Assembly: GCF_001261735.1 (NCBI RefSeq)
Contig: NZ_CVRP01000009.1
Coordinates: 124,001-188,000, forward strand
Direction of reading: 5' to 3'
Source: Dysgonomonas sp. BGC7
Lineage (GTDB): Bacteria > Bacteroidota > Bacteroidia > Bacteroidales > Dysgonomonadaceae
Length of the DNA stretch: 64,000 bases
Shown: in pieces, positions 20,222-30,915 of the stretch
Layout: each line of letters begins with the position of its first letter
Numbering within the stretch: position 1 is the stretch's first letter
Made by a program: the position numbers and the translations under genes
The notes under the pieces: model-generated
What the model was told of the DNA's origin: nothing
The model's input: only the letters and a program-made list of their open reading frames with translations
The model's database searches: none

Positions 20222-21493
20222 TTATTCTAGGTCGAAGCCTATATCTTTTCTATAATATTTTTTATCGAAAGAGACTTTTTCTGCATTGCTGAAAGACGTT
20301 TTAAGAGCCTCTTCTTTTGTATTTCCATAAGAACTTATTGCAATAACCCGTCCTCCATTTGTTAATACGTTTCCATTTGCGAGCTTAGTGCCGGCGTGAA
20401 AAGGAATACTGTCTTTTACGGTATCAAGACCTGTTATCTCTTTATTTTTCTCATAATCGCGCGGATATCCTCCCGATACCAGCATAACTGTGACTGCATA
20501 CCTTGTGTCTATCGTAAGCTCCTCTTTGTCTAAGGATTCTGTTGCTACGCCTTCCAAAAGAGAAACAAAGTCTGATTTAATGCGTAACATCACAGCTTCT
20601 GTTTCCGGATCCCCCATACGAACATTGTATTCGATAACTATAGGCTCGTCTTTGACTTTTATCAGTCCGAGAAAAATAAATCCTTTATATGTAATGTTAT
20701 CTTTCTTCAGACCTTCTATTGTAGGTACAACTATGCGTTGCTCAACTTTTTGCATGAAAACATCATCAGCAAAAGAAACTGGAGAAACAGCTCCCATTCC
20801 TCCTGTATTGAGACCTGTGTCGCCTTCTCCAATTCGCTTGTAATCTTTGGCTACAGGGAGTATCTTATAGGAAGTACCATCTGTGAGTACGAAAACGGAG
20901 CATTCTATCCCCGAAAGAAATTCTTCTATAACGACCGTTTTACTGGCATCTCCAAACATTCCGCTTAGCATTTCTTTCAGTTCATGCTTGGCTTCTTCTA
21001 TATCGTGAATAATAAGAACACCTTTTCCTGCTGCTAGTCCATCTGCCTTTAATACATAAGGGGCTTCTAATTCTCCTAGAAAATTATAGGCCTCTTCTAG
21101 CTGATCGATTGTGAAACTTTTGTAGCGGGCGGTTGGTATATTGTGCCGTATCATAAACTGTTTGGCAAAGTCTTTACTACCTTCCAGCTTTGCGCCTTCT
21201 TTAGATGGGCCAATAACCGGAATGTTTTTTACTTCCGGATCGTTAATGAAAAAATCGTATATCCCTTTTACTAATGGTTCCTCAGGCCCTACTACTACCA
21301 TATGGATATTGTTTGCCTGAACAAATTGCTTGATTGCAGGGAAGTCAGATATGGAAATGTCTATATTTTTGCCCAATGAGTGTGTACCTGCATTGCCGGG
21401 TGCAATGTAAAGGTTGTTCACTTTCAGGCTTTGTTTTATTTTCCAAGCCAGAGCATTTTCGCGTCCTCCGCTACCAAGTAATAAGATGTCCAT
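20222..21493 (-). CDS. purD: Phosphoribosylamine-glycine ligase PurD
   Basis: Second step of de novo purine synthesis: ATP-dependent joining of glycine to 5-phosphoribosylamine. The 423-residue ATP-grasp protein shows the N-terminal [16 protein letters not shown], the ATP-grasp loop [16 protein letters not shown], and the metal-binding [22 protein letters not shown] -7 box lies at 21509-21516, 16 bases before the ATG; no clear -33 element. Divergent from tcdA. Confidence 0.97.
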   Translation of the reverse strand: MDILLLGSGGRENALAWKIKQSLKVNNLYIAPGNAGTHSLGKNIDISISDFPAIKQFVQANNIHMVVVGPEEPLVKGIYDFFINDPEVKNIPVIGPSKEGAKLEGSKDFAKQFMIRHNIPTARYKSFTIDQLEEAYNFLGELEAPYVLKADGLAAGKGVLIIHDIEEAKHELKEMLSGMFGDASKTVVIEEFLSGIECSVFVLTDGTSYKILPVAKDYKRIGEGDTGLNTGGMGAVSPVSFADDVFMQKVEQRIVVPTIEGLKKDNITYKGFIFLGLIKVKDEPIVIEYNVRMGDPETEAVMLRIKSDFVSLLEGVATESLDKEELTIDTRYAVTVMLVSGGYPRDYEKNKEITGLDTVKDSIPFHAGTKLANGNVLTNGGRVIAISSYGNTKEEALKTSFSNAEKVSFDKKYYRKDIGFDLE

Positions 21494-21605
21494 AGTGTTT
21501 ATTTTTTACAAAGATAAATGATTTATTGTTGTCACTAGGTAAAAAGAATTTACTTTTGTCTTGATAAATGATTTTATAGTGCATTTTTATATAGAATAAA
21601 TATAG

Positions 21606-22370
21606 ATGGAAGAAGAAAAAGGTATATTTAAACGTGCAGAGCTGCTGTTAGGAAAAGAAGCGATGGATAAAATAGCCCAAGTTCGAGTTATATTGTTTGG
21701 CGTAGGAGGTGTAGGCAGTTGGTGTGCGGAAAGCCTTGTGAGAACAGGGGTGAAATATCTTACAATTGTAGATTCTGATAAAGTGTGTGAAACGAATATT
21801 AATCGGCAGTTAATGGCTACTACCAAGACTGTTGGTCAACGAAAAGTGGATGTGTTGAAAGCTCGTTTGCTGGATATAAACCCTGATGCAGAAATTACAA
21901 CAATAGCAGAAGTATATAGTGAAGAGACATCGGATAGTTTTTGTATAGATGCTTATGACTACGTAATAGATGCTATCGACAGTCTTAAGCATAAAGTGCA
22001 CCTAATAAAGACAGCTACACGAACTAATGCTAAACTTTTCTCATCTATGGGTGCAGCCTTGAAAATGGATCCTACAAGAATAAAAGTTGCTGAGTTTTGG
22101 AAAGTGAAAGGGTGTCCATTGGGTGCGGCGCTCAGACGAAAGATGAAACAGGGCGAAAAGCCTGCAAAGAAGTTTCTGTGTGTATACAGTGACGAACTTT
22201 TGGAAAATAAAGGAATAAAGTATGAGTTCGATGAATCGAAAAGTTCAGAACTTCTTAAACAAGAAAATCCAAGTGTAAAGGCTCAGACTAACGGAACGCT
22301 CGCTCATGTAACAGCTGTTTTCGGATTTACATTAGCAAGTCTTGTGATAAAAGATATCTGCGCAAAATAG
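21606..22370 (+). CDS. tcdA: tRNA threonylcarbamoyladenosine dehydratase TcdA
   Basis: An E1-like ThiF-fold enzyme that dehydrates t6A in tRNA to the cyclic form (ct6A), ATP-dependently. Adenylate loop GVGGVGSW (32-39), then IVDSDKVCETNINRQ with the conserved Asp and Arg residues. VKGCPLGAALRRKMKQG (about 164-180) and the C-terminal PSVKAQTNGTLAHVTAVFGF fit the YgdL/CsdL clade. No cysteine desulfurase is adjacent. 254 residues, normal length. Confidence 0.92.
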   Translation: MEEEKGIFKRAELLLGKEAMDKIAQVRVILFGVGGVGSWCAESLVRTGVKYLTIVDSDKVCETNINRQLMATTKTVGQRKVDVLKARLLDINPDAEITTIAEVYSEETSDSFCIDAYDYVIDAIDSLKHKVHLIKTATRTNAKLFSSMGAALKMDPTRIKVAEFWKVKGCPLGAALRRKMKQGEKPAKKFLCVYSDELLENKGIKYEFDESKSSELLKQENPSVKAQTNGTLAHVTAVFGFTLASLVIKDICAK

Positions 22371-22553
22371 CACAAAATAAGTTTTACCGATTTTTTAAGA
22401 ATGATAACTGTAACTCAAATTTTTATTATAATTTCATCTCTTGTAAGTAAAAGATAAAATTTAATGTTACATTTTTAAATATTACGAACAGTGAATTTTA
22501 TACTTCAATGGATAACAAATAGGTCTGAGACCTTAAATATAAACTAAACGATA

Positions 22554-23006
22554 ATGGAAGATTTGAAAATAGACTACAGCCTGTCTAAAGGAATTAGAAC
22601 AATAAATGTTGTAATTTTCTCTTATATCGCACTTTTTGTATTGTATATCTGTGTTACAGAGGGTATAGCTAATCGTTTCGGAGCCTTTTTTATTTGTGCT
22701 CTTATCGCTTTTGTTTTAGCTGCTATAATGATTTTGAGGAATACCTTATGGCTTCCTGCACCTGTTGTCCTAATCAGCAACGAACGAGTGGAGTCTAACC
22801 CACAAGGAAAGAAAAGTATTGTTGTAGACTGGGTTAGCGTAAGTAAAGTTACTATCGGTATGAGCTACTTTGTGTTTTTGGTAAATGGAGAGCAGAAACA
22901 GAAGAGGATAGAATTGTCTGACCTGAGATATGAGGATCTGAAAACAGTGAAAAGTAAAATAATTGAACTCTGTGAGCATAAAAATATTCCATATCAAAAC
23001 GATTAA
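22554..23006 (+). CDS. Small membrane protein with PH-like cytoplasmic domain, 150 aa
   Basis: Two membrane helices (about 17-37 IRTINVVIFSYIALFVLYICV and 43-63 RFGAFFICALIAFVLAAIMIL) followed by a soluble beta-rich domain with ISNERVESNPQGKKSIVVDWVSVSKVTIGMSYFVFLVNGEQKQKRIEL. The layout resembles small bacterial PH-like (STM3941-type) proteins. No function is known. A terminator follows the stop directly. Confidence 0.72.
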   Translation: MEDLKIDYSLSKGIRTINVVIFSYIALFVLYICVTEGIANRFGAFFICALIAFVLAAIMILRNTLWLPAPVVLISNERVESNPQGKKSIVVDWVSVSKVTIGMSYFVFLVNGEQKQKRIELSDLRYEDLKTVKSKIIELCEHKNIPYQND

Positions 23007-23023
23007 TGCTTATTTATATACTG

Positions 23024-23048
23024 AAAGCTGCTTTAGGGCAGCTTTTTT
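23024..23048 (+). terminator. Intrinsic terminator
   Basis: Perfect 8-base arms AAAGCTGC and GCAGCTTT around a six-base loop, then a T run (23043-23048). Ends the small membrane protein gene. Confidence 0.85.
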
Positions 23049-23123
23049 GTTTCCGATAAAAAATGTAGATTTGCATCAGTTTATTGACTATAATTAGCAT
23101 ATAACCTATAAAATAGCTGACAC

Positions 23124-25124
23124 GTGAAAACTGAAAATGAAGAAAAGGTAAGTGGGCTACCGGAAAATGCCTTCAGAGAACTAAAAGAGGGTGAGGAATA
23201 TAAGCCTGTCATGTCTCCTGATAAGCAATATCGGGAAGTAACGCCTTGGTCTGTATTGTGGGGCTTGGTTATGGCTGTAATATTTAGTGCAGCAGCAGCT
23301 TACCTCGGACTGAAAGTGGGACAAGTGTTCGAAGCTGCTATTCCTATAGCTATCATTGCAGTGGGGTTGTCGAGTGCGACGAAACGCAAGGGTGCTTTAG
23401 GCGAGAATGTTATAATTCAGTCGATAGGAGCCAGTAGTGGAGTTATCGTAGCAGGAGCTATATTTACCCTTCCTGCCTTATATATATTGCAATCGAAATA
23501 CCCTGAGATTTCAGTCGATTTTTTTCAGGTGTTTCTTAGTTCACTGCTCGGAGGTATATTGGGTATTCTTTTCCTTATACCATTTCGTAAATATTTTGTG
23601 GCTGATATGCATGGCAAGTTTCCTTTTCCGGAGGCTACAGCTACAACTCAGGTGTTAGTGTCGGGTGAAAAAGGAGGAGGTCAGGCAAAACCTCTTATTG
23701 TAGCCGGAATTGTTGGTGGTGTATACGACTTTCTTGTAGCGACATTTGGTACTTGGGCCGAAACCTTTACCACCAGAGTACTTCCGTATGGAGCCGAGAT
23801 GGCAGACAAAGTAAAGGTTGTATTCAAAATAAATGTAAGTGCAGCTTTGCTGGGACTTGGTTATATAATAGGGCTTAAATATGCTGCAATTATATGTGCA
23901 GGTTCGGCTTTGGTCTGGTTTATTATAGTTCCATTGTTGCCAATGTTGGGAGAGTCTACTCTGACTGTCTTGAACCCAACTTTTACAGGCGATATTTCAG
24001 CATTACCACCTGAGGTGATATTCTCTACTTTTGCCCGTCATATTGGTATTGGAGGTATTGCTATGGCAGGTCTTATCGGTATCATCAGATCGTGGGGTAT
24101 TGTAAAAAGCGCAGTCGGGCTGGCTTCAAAAGAATTAAGAGGAGGCACATCTACAGGTGCTAAAGAAATAAACAAACGGACTCAGCGGGATATTCCTATG
24201 AAGATAATCTCGATAGGTGTTATTGTGGCACTTATTGTTACATTCTTGTTTTTCTATTTCGGAGTGATAAACAACCTTCTTCATGCTATTGTAGGTATAT
24301 TGGTTGTTGCTCTTATAGCTTTCTTGTTTACTACAGTTGCCGCAAATGCAATTGCCATTGTAGGTACTAATCCGGTTTCGGGTATGACCTTGATGACACT
24401 TATTCTTGCATCGGTTGTAATGGTTGCCGTTGGGCTTAAAGGCACTTCTGGTATGGTTGCCGCTCTTATTATAGGAGGGGTTGTTTGTACCGCTCTGTCT
24501 ATGGCCGGAGGCTTTGTAACAGATCTCAAGATCGGTTATTGGTTGGGATCTACTCCTGCAAAACAGGAGTCGTGGAAATTTCTCGGCACTTTGGTTTCTG
24601 CCGCTACGGTGGGTGGTGTTATTCTTATCCTGAATAAGACATACGGGTTTACGGGTGATGGAGCATTAGTTGCACCTCAGGCAAATGCTATGGCTGCCGT
24701 TATCGAACCATTGATGATGGGTGCAGGTGCTCCATGGGTTTTATATGGGGTAGGAGCTTTGCTGGCCATTCTGCTTACTCTACTCAAAGTTCCGGCATTG
24801 GCTTTTGCTTTAGGTATGTTTATCCCAATGGAGTTAAATGCTCCCTTGCTGATAGGTGGTGCTGTAAGTTGGTATGTTGGCAGCCGTAGTAAAGATCAGG
24901 CACTCAATGCTGCTCGTTTAGAAAAGGGTACCTTGTTGGCTTCCGGACTTATTGCCGGAGGGGCATTGATGGGAGTAGTAAGTGCAGGCATACGCTTTGC
25001 CGATCAGAACTGGGTTCTTGAAGAATGGGTAAGTAGTAGTGGAGCCGAATATCTTGCACTGTTTATGTATATAGTAGTTATCTGCTATTTGGGTTATTCT
25101 TCTATGAAGGCTAAAAAAGAATAG
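23124..25124 (+). CDS. OPT family oligopeptide transporter
   Basis: A 666-residue membrane transporter with about 15 helices. Signatures: TPWSVLWGLVMAVIFSAAAAYLGLKVGQVFEAAIPIAI, the EATATTQVLVSGEKGG segment and AAGVFGA-like glycine-rich helices. OPT proteins import oligopeptides or metal chelates using the proton gradient. The GTG at 23124 is the only possible start nearby: an in-frame TGA lies two codons upstream and no ATG follows closely. Monocistronic between two terminators. Confidence 0.93.
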   Translation: MKTENEEKVSGLPENAFRELKEGEEYKPVMSPDKQYREVTPWSVLWGLVMAVIFSAAAAYLGLKVGQVFEAAIPIAIIAVGLSSATKRKGALGENVIIQSIGASSGVIVAGAIFTLPALYILQSKYPEISVDFFQVFLSSLLGGILGILFLIPFRKYFVADMHGKFPFPEATATTQVLVSGEKGGGQAKPLIVAGIVGGVYDFLVATFGTWAETFTTRVLPYGAEMADKVKVVFKINVSAALLGLGYIIGLKYAAIICAGSALVWFIIVPLLPMLGESTLTVLNPTFTGDISALPPEVIFSTFARHIGIGGIAMAGLIGIIRSWGIVKSAVGLASKELRGGTSTGAKEINKRTQRDIPMKIISIGVIVALIVTFLFFYFGVINNLLHAIVGILVVALIAFLFTTVAANAIAIVGTNPVSGMTLMTLILASVVMVAVGLKGTSGMVAALIIGGVVCTALSMAGGFVTDLKIGYWLGSTPAKQESWKFLGTLVSAATVGGVILILNKTYGFTGDGALVAPQANAMAAVIEPLMMGAGAPWVLYGVGALLAILLTLLKVPALAFALGMFIPMELNAPLLIGGAVSWYVGSRSKDQALNAARLEKGTLLASGLIAGGALMGVVSAGIRFADQNWVLEEWVSSSGAEYLALFMYIVVICYLGYSSMKAKKE

Positions 25125-25539
25125 TATAATATATCATTTGTATTCGAACTGATAATATAGGAGGCTTTGCGTTTGTAAGGCCTCTTTTTACTTTATTAGG
25201 TGGGGTATATGGCTTTATATGACCACTTAAGGCAAATAGAGTAAAATATATATTGAATAGAGTAAAGAGTATGTAGGGTATCAGATATACTTTTACAATA
25301 ACTAAAGGAGTATATTTTTTAACCTTGTTCTGTATATATTATAAAGGACACATCCATTTTCTTCTGTTTCAGCAACTATTTAATAGCAAAATAGATAGGA
25401 ATATTCTTAACTTTGAATGACATACAATCCATATCTTAAAATAAGAGCAAGCCGTCTGTTTTATTGGTATAATAGATGTATATCCGATATTGTTTGTTGA
25501 TTTGAGATAGGGTGAAGATAATATGCGAAATAAAAGTCT
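25125..25539. other. Intergenic gap of 415 bp before the hybrid regulator
   Basis: Apart from the terminator at 25161-25189 the gap is AT-rich, with no credible ORF and no RNA gene recognised. It presumably holds the promoter of the regulator; I could not identify a full -33/-7 pair. Confidence 0.6.
25161..25189 (+). terminator. Probable terminator of the OPT gene
   Basis: Imperfect hairpin: GAGGCTT pairs with AAGGCCTC with one bulged C around a nine to ten-base loop, followed by TTTTT. Confidence 0.6.
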
Positions 25540-28500
25540 ATGAAAAAACATTTAATATTTCTCTTCTTAATTTTATTTATACAAGGATTTTCCGACTGGA
25601 GTTCTCTATCTGGTAAAGAAAATTATGTATTTAGAACTTTCTCGCCGGAGGGAGGATTTTACTATGATGGTGTAAGGGATATTCAACAAGATAAAGATGG
25701 GTTTATCTGGGTTTTGATGGAGAATGATTTGTATCGTTTTGATGGTTATCAATACAGACATTACTCTTCCTCTTTCAGAGAATTGGATCGCTCTGTCAGA
25801 TGGCGTTTTACGGGAATTGCAGCAGATTCTTTAGGCCGCTTTTTTGTGTCTAGCAACAATGGTCTTTATAGCTATGATAGAAATTCAGACTCTTTTCGTA
25901 AAGTGATTGGTTCTCAGCTTGATTATGTGAAGATAGATAATAGAAATAATGTCTGGGTAAAGAATAACAGCAGGATTGGAATACTTGATGTAGAGAATGC
26001 TTCTATAATGAAGCCTTTATATGATGGAGATTCCTTACTGTATATAGGAAATGTTTTTTGCCCTTACAGTTCTGATCTATATGTGTTTAGTAATTATGGT
26101 AAAATATATAGATTCGATTATTCCAACAAAGAATTTTCATTGAGTTTTACAATGCCCGAGAAGGATGGTCTGATACAAGGAGCTAAGGTGTATAAGGGTA
26201 AGTTGTGGGTGCTTGTCGATAAATATGGATTGTATAAGATAGATTTGAGAACCTTTACTATTGAAGAGCGTTTCGATTTAGTGAATATTACAGGTAAAAA
26301 AGTTCCTGCAAGGACAATGTATATTGACAAAAACGGGCATATATGGATAGGTACTTTGGAGGGCTTGTATATCCTAAATACTATAACTAAACAGTATTCT
26401 CATTTTTTACACTCCAAATCGGATCCTTTTAGCCTCACTAACAATTCCATATGGACTATATCGGAAGATCAGCAAAAAAATGTATGGATTGGAGGCTATT
26501 CGGGAAGTGTCTGTTATGTAAATATAAATGAAAGGGCAGCCTTTAAATCGTATTCGCCTCAAGAGGGGCAGTTGAATCATGCTCCTGTGAGCAGTTTTGC
26601 TGAGGATGAGAATTATGTGTGGATAGGAACAGAGGGTGGAGGAGTAAACCGATTGAATAAGGTTGATGATCATTTTACCTATTATTCGAATACAACAAAT
26701 GTAAATAGTCCGGCACACAATAATATAAAGTCTCTGGTAATAGATAAAAATAAAAATCTGTGGATCTCTATGTTTCGCGGGGGGCTAGACTGCTTCGATA
26801 TTCAGAAGAATATTTTTAGACATTATAGGCCTGATACGAATAACAAGAATAGTATATTGAGTAATGATCTTAGAAAAATCGTATTAGAATCTGACTCAGG
26901 CTTGTGGATCGTTTATCAGTTGCCAAGACTGGTTGTTTCTTTTCTGTCCTTTAAAGATTATTCTTTTAGTCATTATTATTTTGGTGAAGATGATTCTTCG
27001 TATTTTATATACGATGTTTTGAGGGGACGTGACAACAGTTTGTGGTTTGCTTGCCACAAGAAACTGTACAAAATGGATATAAAAGAGCGTACCTTTAAGG
27101 AAGTACATTTGAAAGATTCTCTCTATTTAAATGCTCATTCTCTGTGTAATGGAGATTTGGGCGAGATATGGATAGGAACTATAGGCAATGGACTTATCAA
27201 GTATGATCCTGAAAAGGAGACTTGCAAGATATTTGATGATATCCTCAAATTTAATGTTTCCTCTATATATGGTATTTGTTATGACGATGATGGCGACCTC
27301 TGGATGGGAACCGACAATGGCTTGTTTAAATATAATATAGAGAGTAATAAGTTTTTTCAGTTCGATAAAAAAGACGGCATTCAAGGACAGGTCTACTACC
27401 CTCTGTCGGCTATGAAGGGGGCTAGTGGGGAACTCTATTTTGGTGGTACTAACGGGTTTACTGTTGTTAATCCTAAGAATATAACATTCAATACTTATAA
27501 ACCCAGAGTTGTTATATCTGAGTTTTTTATTGATAATAAGCCTGTAAAAGCAAATTATGACGATCAGTCTTCCGGTATTTCCGGAGATTGGAAGAGTGAG
27601 ATTGTGCTCAATTATGATCAGTCTAATTTTGGGTTTAAGTTTTCTTCTGATAACTATCTTATACCTGAAAAGAACCATTTCAAATATAGATTGAGGGGTT
27701 ATGATGACCGCTGGATCGAAGTAGACGCTTCTAATCGTACAGCACTTTACTCAAAGGTTCCTGCGGGTACTTATTATTTTGAAGTTCTTGCGGCTAATAA
27801 TGACGGGGTATGGAGTGATATACCAACGGTAATAAAGGTGAAGAGAGAATCGGCACCGTGGTTGAGCGCACCGGCATACTTACTTTATTTGATTATTATA
27901 CTCACCATATCAGGTATAATATTACGTTACTATAATGAGAAGAAAAAGCTGAAACTGCAACTTTATCTCGAAAATATTGAGAAAGATAAAAAAGAACAAA
28001 TCCATCAGGCACAGTTGCGTTTCTTTACAAATATCTCACATGATTTCAGGACTCCCCTATCTCTTATCATTGCTGCATTAGACAAGCTGAGGCAAGAGGG
28101 GCTTAAAGAGTATTATTATAGAATATTGAATGGTAATTCGCAGAGGTTGCTCAATCTCGTTAACGAATTAATGGATTTTAGAACAGTGGAGAATGGTAAG
28201 ATGAAGCTTGAAGTGCAAGCTGTCGATGTAAACTCTTTTGTAAGAGAAGTAGCATCCGATTTTATAGACTATGCAGTTCAACGGAATATTGATTTCAAAA
28301 TAATTTGCGATCCGGAACTTATTGTACCTCTCTTTGTCGATAAATATATTGTAGAAAAAGTTGTTATGAATCTATTAAATAATGCCTTTAAGTATACAAA
28401 GAATGGAGGGTCTGTTGTTATTGAAACTTATTCAAAGAAGTCTTCTTTCCAGCCTTTATATAAAGATAGCTATGTGGTGTCGGGAGATTATATCCCCACA

Positions 28501-29634
28501 GAAGTGTTTTCTATTGTAGTCAAAGATTCGGGAATCGGAATTTCTAAAGAATCTATATCCAGTGTTTTCGAGCGGTTTTATAAAGTGAAAACTGTAAATA
28601 TGGATTCTCACTTGGGTACCGGCATTGGGCTGGCTCTTGTAAAAAGCTTAGTCTTGTTACATAAAGGGGTTATTACCATCTTTAGTGAGAGAGAGAAGGG
28701 AACTGAAATGGAAGTCTGTCTTTCTTCGAATAAAGAAACTTATAAAGAGAATGAGTTTTTGAAAGATGAAGAAGAGGTTCAGGAAGAGATCCTCATTGAA
28801 AGTGAAGGTGCAGACGTGTTGCAAGCTGATGAGATATTAGAAGATACCGTATTGCTTCGTAATAAAAAACGAATATTACTGGCTGAAGATAATGATGATT
28901 TAAGAATTCTCATTGCCGATTCGCTTTCCGAAGAGTATGACGTCGTTCAGGCTGCCGATGGTCTAGCTGCTTCGGAACTTGCCGATGATATGGATGTAGA
29001 TCTTATTATAAGCGATATAATGATGCCATTGAAAGATGGAGTGACTTTCTGTGCCGAAATTAAGAGTAATATAAATACGTCACATATCCCATTTATATTA
29101 TTGACTGCAAAAACAGGACTAGAGAGCAAGATTGAAGGAGCCGATTCGGGTGCGGATATTTATTTTGAGAAACCAATAGATTTGAATTTCTTAAAATTAT
29201 CCTTACAGAATATATTTAAGCATCAGCAACAACTTAAAGAATATTATGCCAAAAATTATTTTGCCGATAGTTCAGAATTATCTTCAAATGAGCAGGATAA
29301 TAAATTCCTGAAAAAATTTATTGAAATTATTGAAGACAATATAGATCAGTCGGATATGGATGTCAATTATATAGCCTCTGAACTATCAATGAGCAGAAGC
29401 AAGCTATATACTAAAATAAAGACGTTGACAGATAAATCTATTGTTGAATTTATTTTGAGCCATAGGCTGCGCAAAGCAGCACGACTGATTATAGAAGAGA
29501 ATATGACAATGCGGGAAATAATGGTTCAAATAGGAATTGAGAGTCAGCCTTATTTTACCAATGCTTTCAAAAAAGAATTTGGAGAAACACCTACGGCCTT
29601 TGCTTCTAAGCATAAAAAGAATAAGCAGAAATAG
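25540..29634 (+). CDS. Hybrid two-component system regulator (HTCS), glycan sensing
   Basis: One-protein two-component system of 1364 residues that senses periplasmic oligosaccharides and activates nearby glycan genes. Signal peptide (1-18), then about 750 residues of beta-propeller repeats (recurring IWIGT, NVWIGG, DLWMGT), a Y_Y_Y domain (about 690-770), one membrane helix (about 776-798), HisKA with NISHDFRTPLSLI (phospho-His near 833), HATPase with LNNAFKYTKNGG and GTGIGLALVKSL, a receiver with AEDNDDLRILI and ISDIMMPLKDG (phospho-Asp near 1158), and an AraC helix-turn-helix (about 1263-1355). All domains look intact. It precedes four glycosidase genes on the same strand, its presumed targets, but no SusC/D. 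Confidence 0.96.
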   Translation: MKKHLIFLFLILFIQGFSDWSSLSGKENYVFRTFSPEGGFYYDGVRDIQQDKDGFIWVLMENDLYRFDGYQYRHYSSSFRELDRSVRWRFTGIAADSLGRFFVSSNNGLYSYDRNSDSFRKVIGSQLDYVKIDNRNNVWVKNNSRIGILDVENASIMKPLYDGDSLLYIGNVFCPYSSDLYVFSNYGKIYRFDYSNKEFSLSFTMPEKDGLIQGAKVYKGKLWVLVDKYGLYKIDLRTFTIEERFDLVNITGKKVPARTMYIDKNGHIWIGTLEGLYILNTITKQYSHFLHSKSDPFSLTNNSIWTISEDQQKNVWIGGYSGSVCYVNINERAAFKSYSPQEGQLNHAPVSSFAEDENYVWIGTEGGGVNRLNKVDDHFTYYSNTTNVNSPAHNNIKSLVIDKNKNLWISMFRGGLDCFDIQKNIFRHYRPDTNNKNSILSNDLRKIVLESDSGLWIVYQLPRLVVSFLSFKDYSFSHYYFGEDDSSYFIYDVLRGRDNSLWFACHKKLYKMDIKERTFKEVHLKDSLYLNAHSLCNGDLGEIWIGTIGNGLIKYDPEKETCKIFDDILKFNVSSIYGICYDDDGDLWMGTDNGLFKYNIESNKFFQFDKKDGIQGQVYYPLSAMKGASGELYFGGTNGFTVVNPKNITFNTYKPRVVISEFFIDNKPVKANYDDQSSGISGDWKSEIVLNYDQSNFGFKFSSDNYLIPEKNHFKYRLRGYDDRWIEVDASNRTALYSKVPAGTYYFEVLAANNDGVWSDIPTVIKVKRESAPWLSAPAYLLYLIIILTISGIILRYYNEKKKLKLQLYLENIEKDKKEQIHQAQLRFFTNISHDFRTPLSLIIAALDKLRQEGLKEYYYRILNGNSQRLLNLVNELMDFRTVENGKMKLEVQAVDVNSFVREVASDFIDYAVQRNIDFKIICDPELIVPLFVDKYIVEKVVMNLLNNAFKYTKNGGSVVIETYSKKSSFQPLYKDSYVVSGDYIPTEVFSIVVKDSGIGISKESISSVFERFYKVKTVNMDSHLGTGIGLALVKSLVLLHKGVITIFSEREKGTEMEVCLSSNKETYKENEFLKDEEEVQEEILIESEGADVLQADEILEDTVLLRNKKRILLAEDNDDLRILIADSLSEEYDVVQAADGLAASELADDMDVDLIISDIMMPLKDGVTFCAEIKSNINTSHIPFILLTAKTGLESKIEGADSGADIYFEKPIDLNFLKLSLQNIFKHQQQLKEYYAKNYFADSSELSSNEQDNKFLKKFIEIIEDNIDQSDMDVNYIASELSMSRSKLYTKIKTLTDKSIVEFILSHRLRKAARLIIEENMTMREIMVQIGIESQPYFTNAFKKEFGETPTAFASKHKKNKQK

Positions 29635-29765
29635 ATCTCTATAAATAGCTTCACAAACGGAAATGATAAAAGAAAAGGTAAAATGAGTAACAGCATGGTG
29701 TAGCTATAAGGTATTTTTGTCGAGTCATAAAAATATTAGAATAAATATAAAATAATAAATATACC

Positions 29766-30911
29766 ATGAAATTGTATTTAGTAGCATGCTTATTACTTAT
29801 AAGTAGTTTCTCCAGCTGCAATTCTTCCGAAAATGCTTCAGCTCAGTCTTCTCGAGAAAGAGAAGAGATAGAGTTTGTTATGCAGAAAGTCACAGACTGG
29901 CAAATAAGAAATTTTACTTATTCCCTTAATGGTAATTTGCATGATTATGGAATTGACGCATGGACAAACGGAGTATTATATCTAGGTATGCAACAATGGG
30001 CTCAAACAATAAATAATGATTCAATATACAGATGGCTGTATGATTTAGGTGACAAAAACGAATGGAAGATTCCTTCTAACTTTAAAAACTACCCTAAATA
30101 TCAGTTATATCACGCCGATGAACTTTGTATAGGACAATTTTATCTGAATATGTATGGTAAATACAGCGAAAGTAAAATGTTAGATTCTACCAAAGTTCGT
30201 GTTGATTGGATTCTTGCCAACCAGCCCGATCCAGATATGACATATAAAAATAAGCAGTCGTGGACATGGTGCGATGCTCTTTTTATGGCTCCTCCCGTAT
30301 ATGCAAAAATGGCTGAAATTACAGGGAATTCCAATTATTTGACGTATATGGATACCCAGTTTAAGCGTACTTACGAGCATTTATATAATAAAGAAGAAAA
30401 GCTGTTCTATAGGGATGATAGCTATTTTGGAAAGACCGAAGCTAATGGTACAGATGTATTTTGGGGTAGAGGAAATGGTTGGGTTATAGCAGGAGTAGCT
30501 AATCTGTTGAAAATATTACCACAAGAATCGGAACTAAGACCCTTCTATGAATCTCTGTTTAAAGAAATGGCAGTAAGATTAATAGAATTGCAAAGTGAAG
30601 ACGGTTTTTGGCATGCCAGTCTGTTAGACCCTGATAGCTATCCATCGCCGGAGGCAAGCGCGACAGCCCTTATCACCTATTCGTTAGCGTATGGTATAAA
30701 TAGTGGCCTTTTGTCAGAAAAAGAATGTATGCCTGCTATGCAAAAAGGATGGAATTCATTACTTTCCGCTGTAAATGAAGAGGGTAAATTGGGTTGGGTG
30801 CAACCAATAGGAGCCGATCCGAAAAAAGTAACCAACGATATGACCGCCGTCTATGGCGTCGGGGCTTTCCTTTTGGCAGGTTCTGAGATATATAATATGA
30901 TAAATAAATAA
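29766..30911 (+). CDS. GH105 unsaturated uronyl hydrolase
   Basis: Removes 4,5-unsaturated galacturonyl or glucuronyl residues left by polysaccharide lyases. Lipobox FSSC (Cys18) anchors it. The (alpha/alpha)6 fold shows DYGIDAWTNGVLYLG, HADELCIGQ, WTWCDALFMAPPVYAKMAEIT (likely catalytic Asp170) and FWGRGNGWVIAGVANLL, all typical of YteR/YesR. 381 residues, full length. First gene after the HTCS; four bases separate it from the GH2 gene, so they form an operon. Confidence 0.93.
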   Translation: MKLYLVACLLLISSFSSCNSSENASAQSSREREEIEFVMQKVTDWQIRNFTYSLNGNLHDYGIDAWTNGVLYLGMQQWAQTINNDSIYRWLYDLGDKNEWKIPSNFKNYPKYQLYHADELCIGQFYLNMYGKYSESKMLDSTKVRVDWILANQPDPDMTYKNKQSWTWCDALFMAPPVYAKMAEITGNSNYLTYMDTQFKRTYEHLYNKEEKLFYRDDSYFGKTEANGTDVFWGRGNGWVIAGVANLLKILPQESELRPFYESLFKEMAVRLIELQSEDGFWHASLLDPDSYPSPEASATALITYSLAYGINSGLLSEKECMPAMQKGWNSLLSAVNEEGKLGWVQPIGADPKKVTNDMTAVYGVGAFLLAGSEIYNMINK

Positions 30912-30915
30912 AATT

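Noticed and set aside
25369-25551. Short minus-strand frame in the gap before the hybrid regulator
   Set aside because: Sixty codons, composition like random AT-rich sequence, overlaps the regulator start, no ribosome binding site.
27127-27678. 183-codon minus-strand frame inside the hybrid regulator
   Set aside because: Antisense shadow of the beta-propeller region; no domain, no start context.
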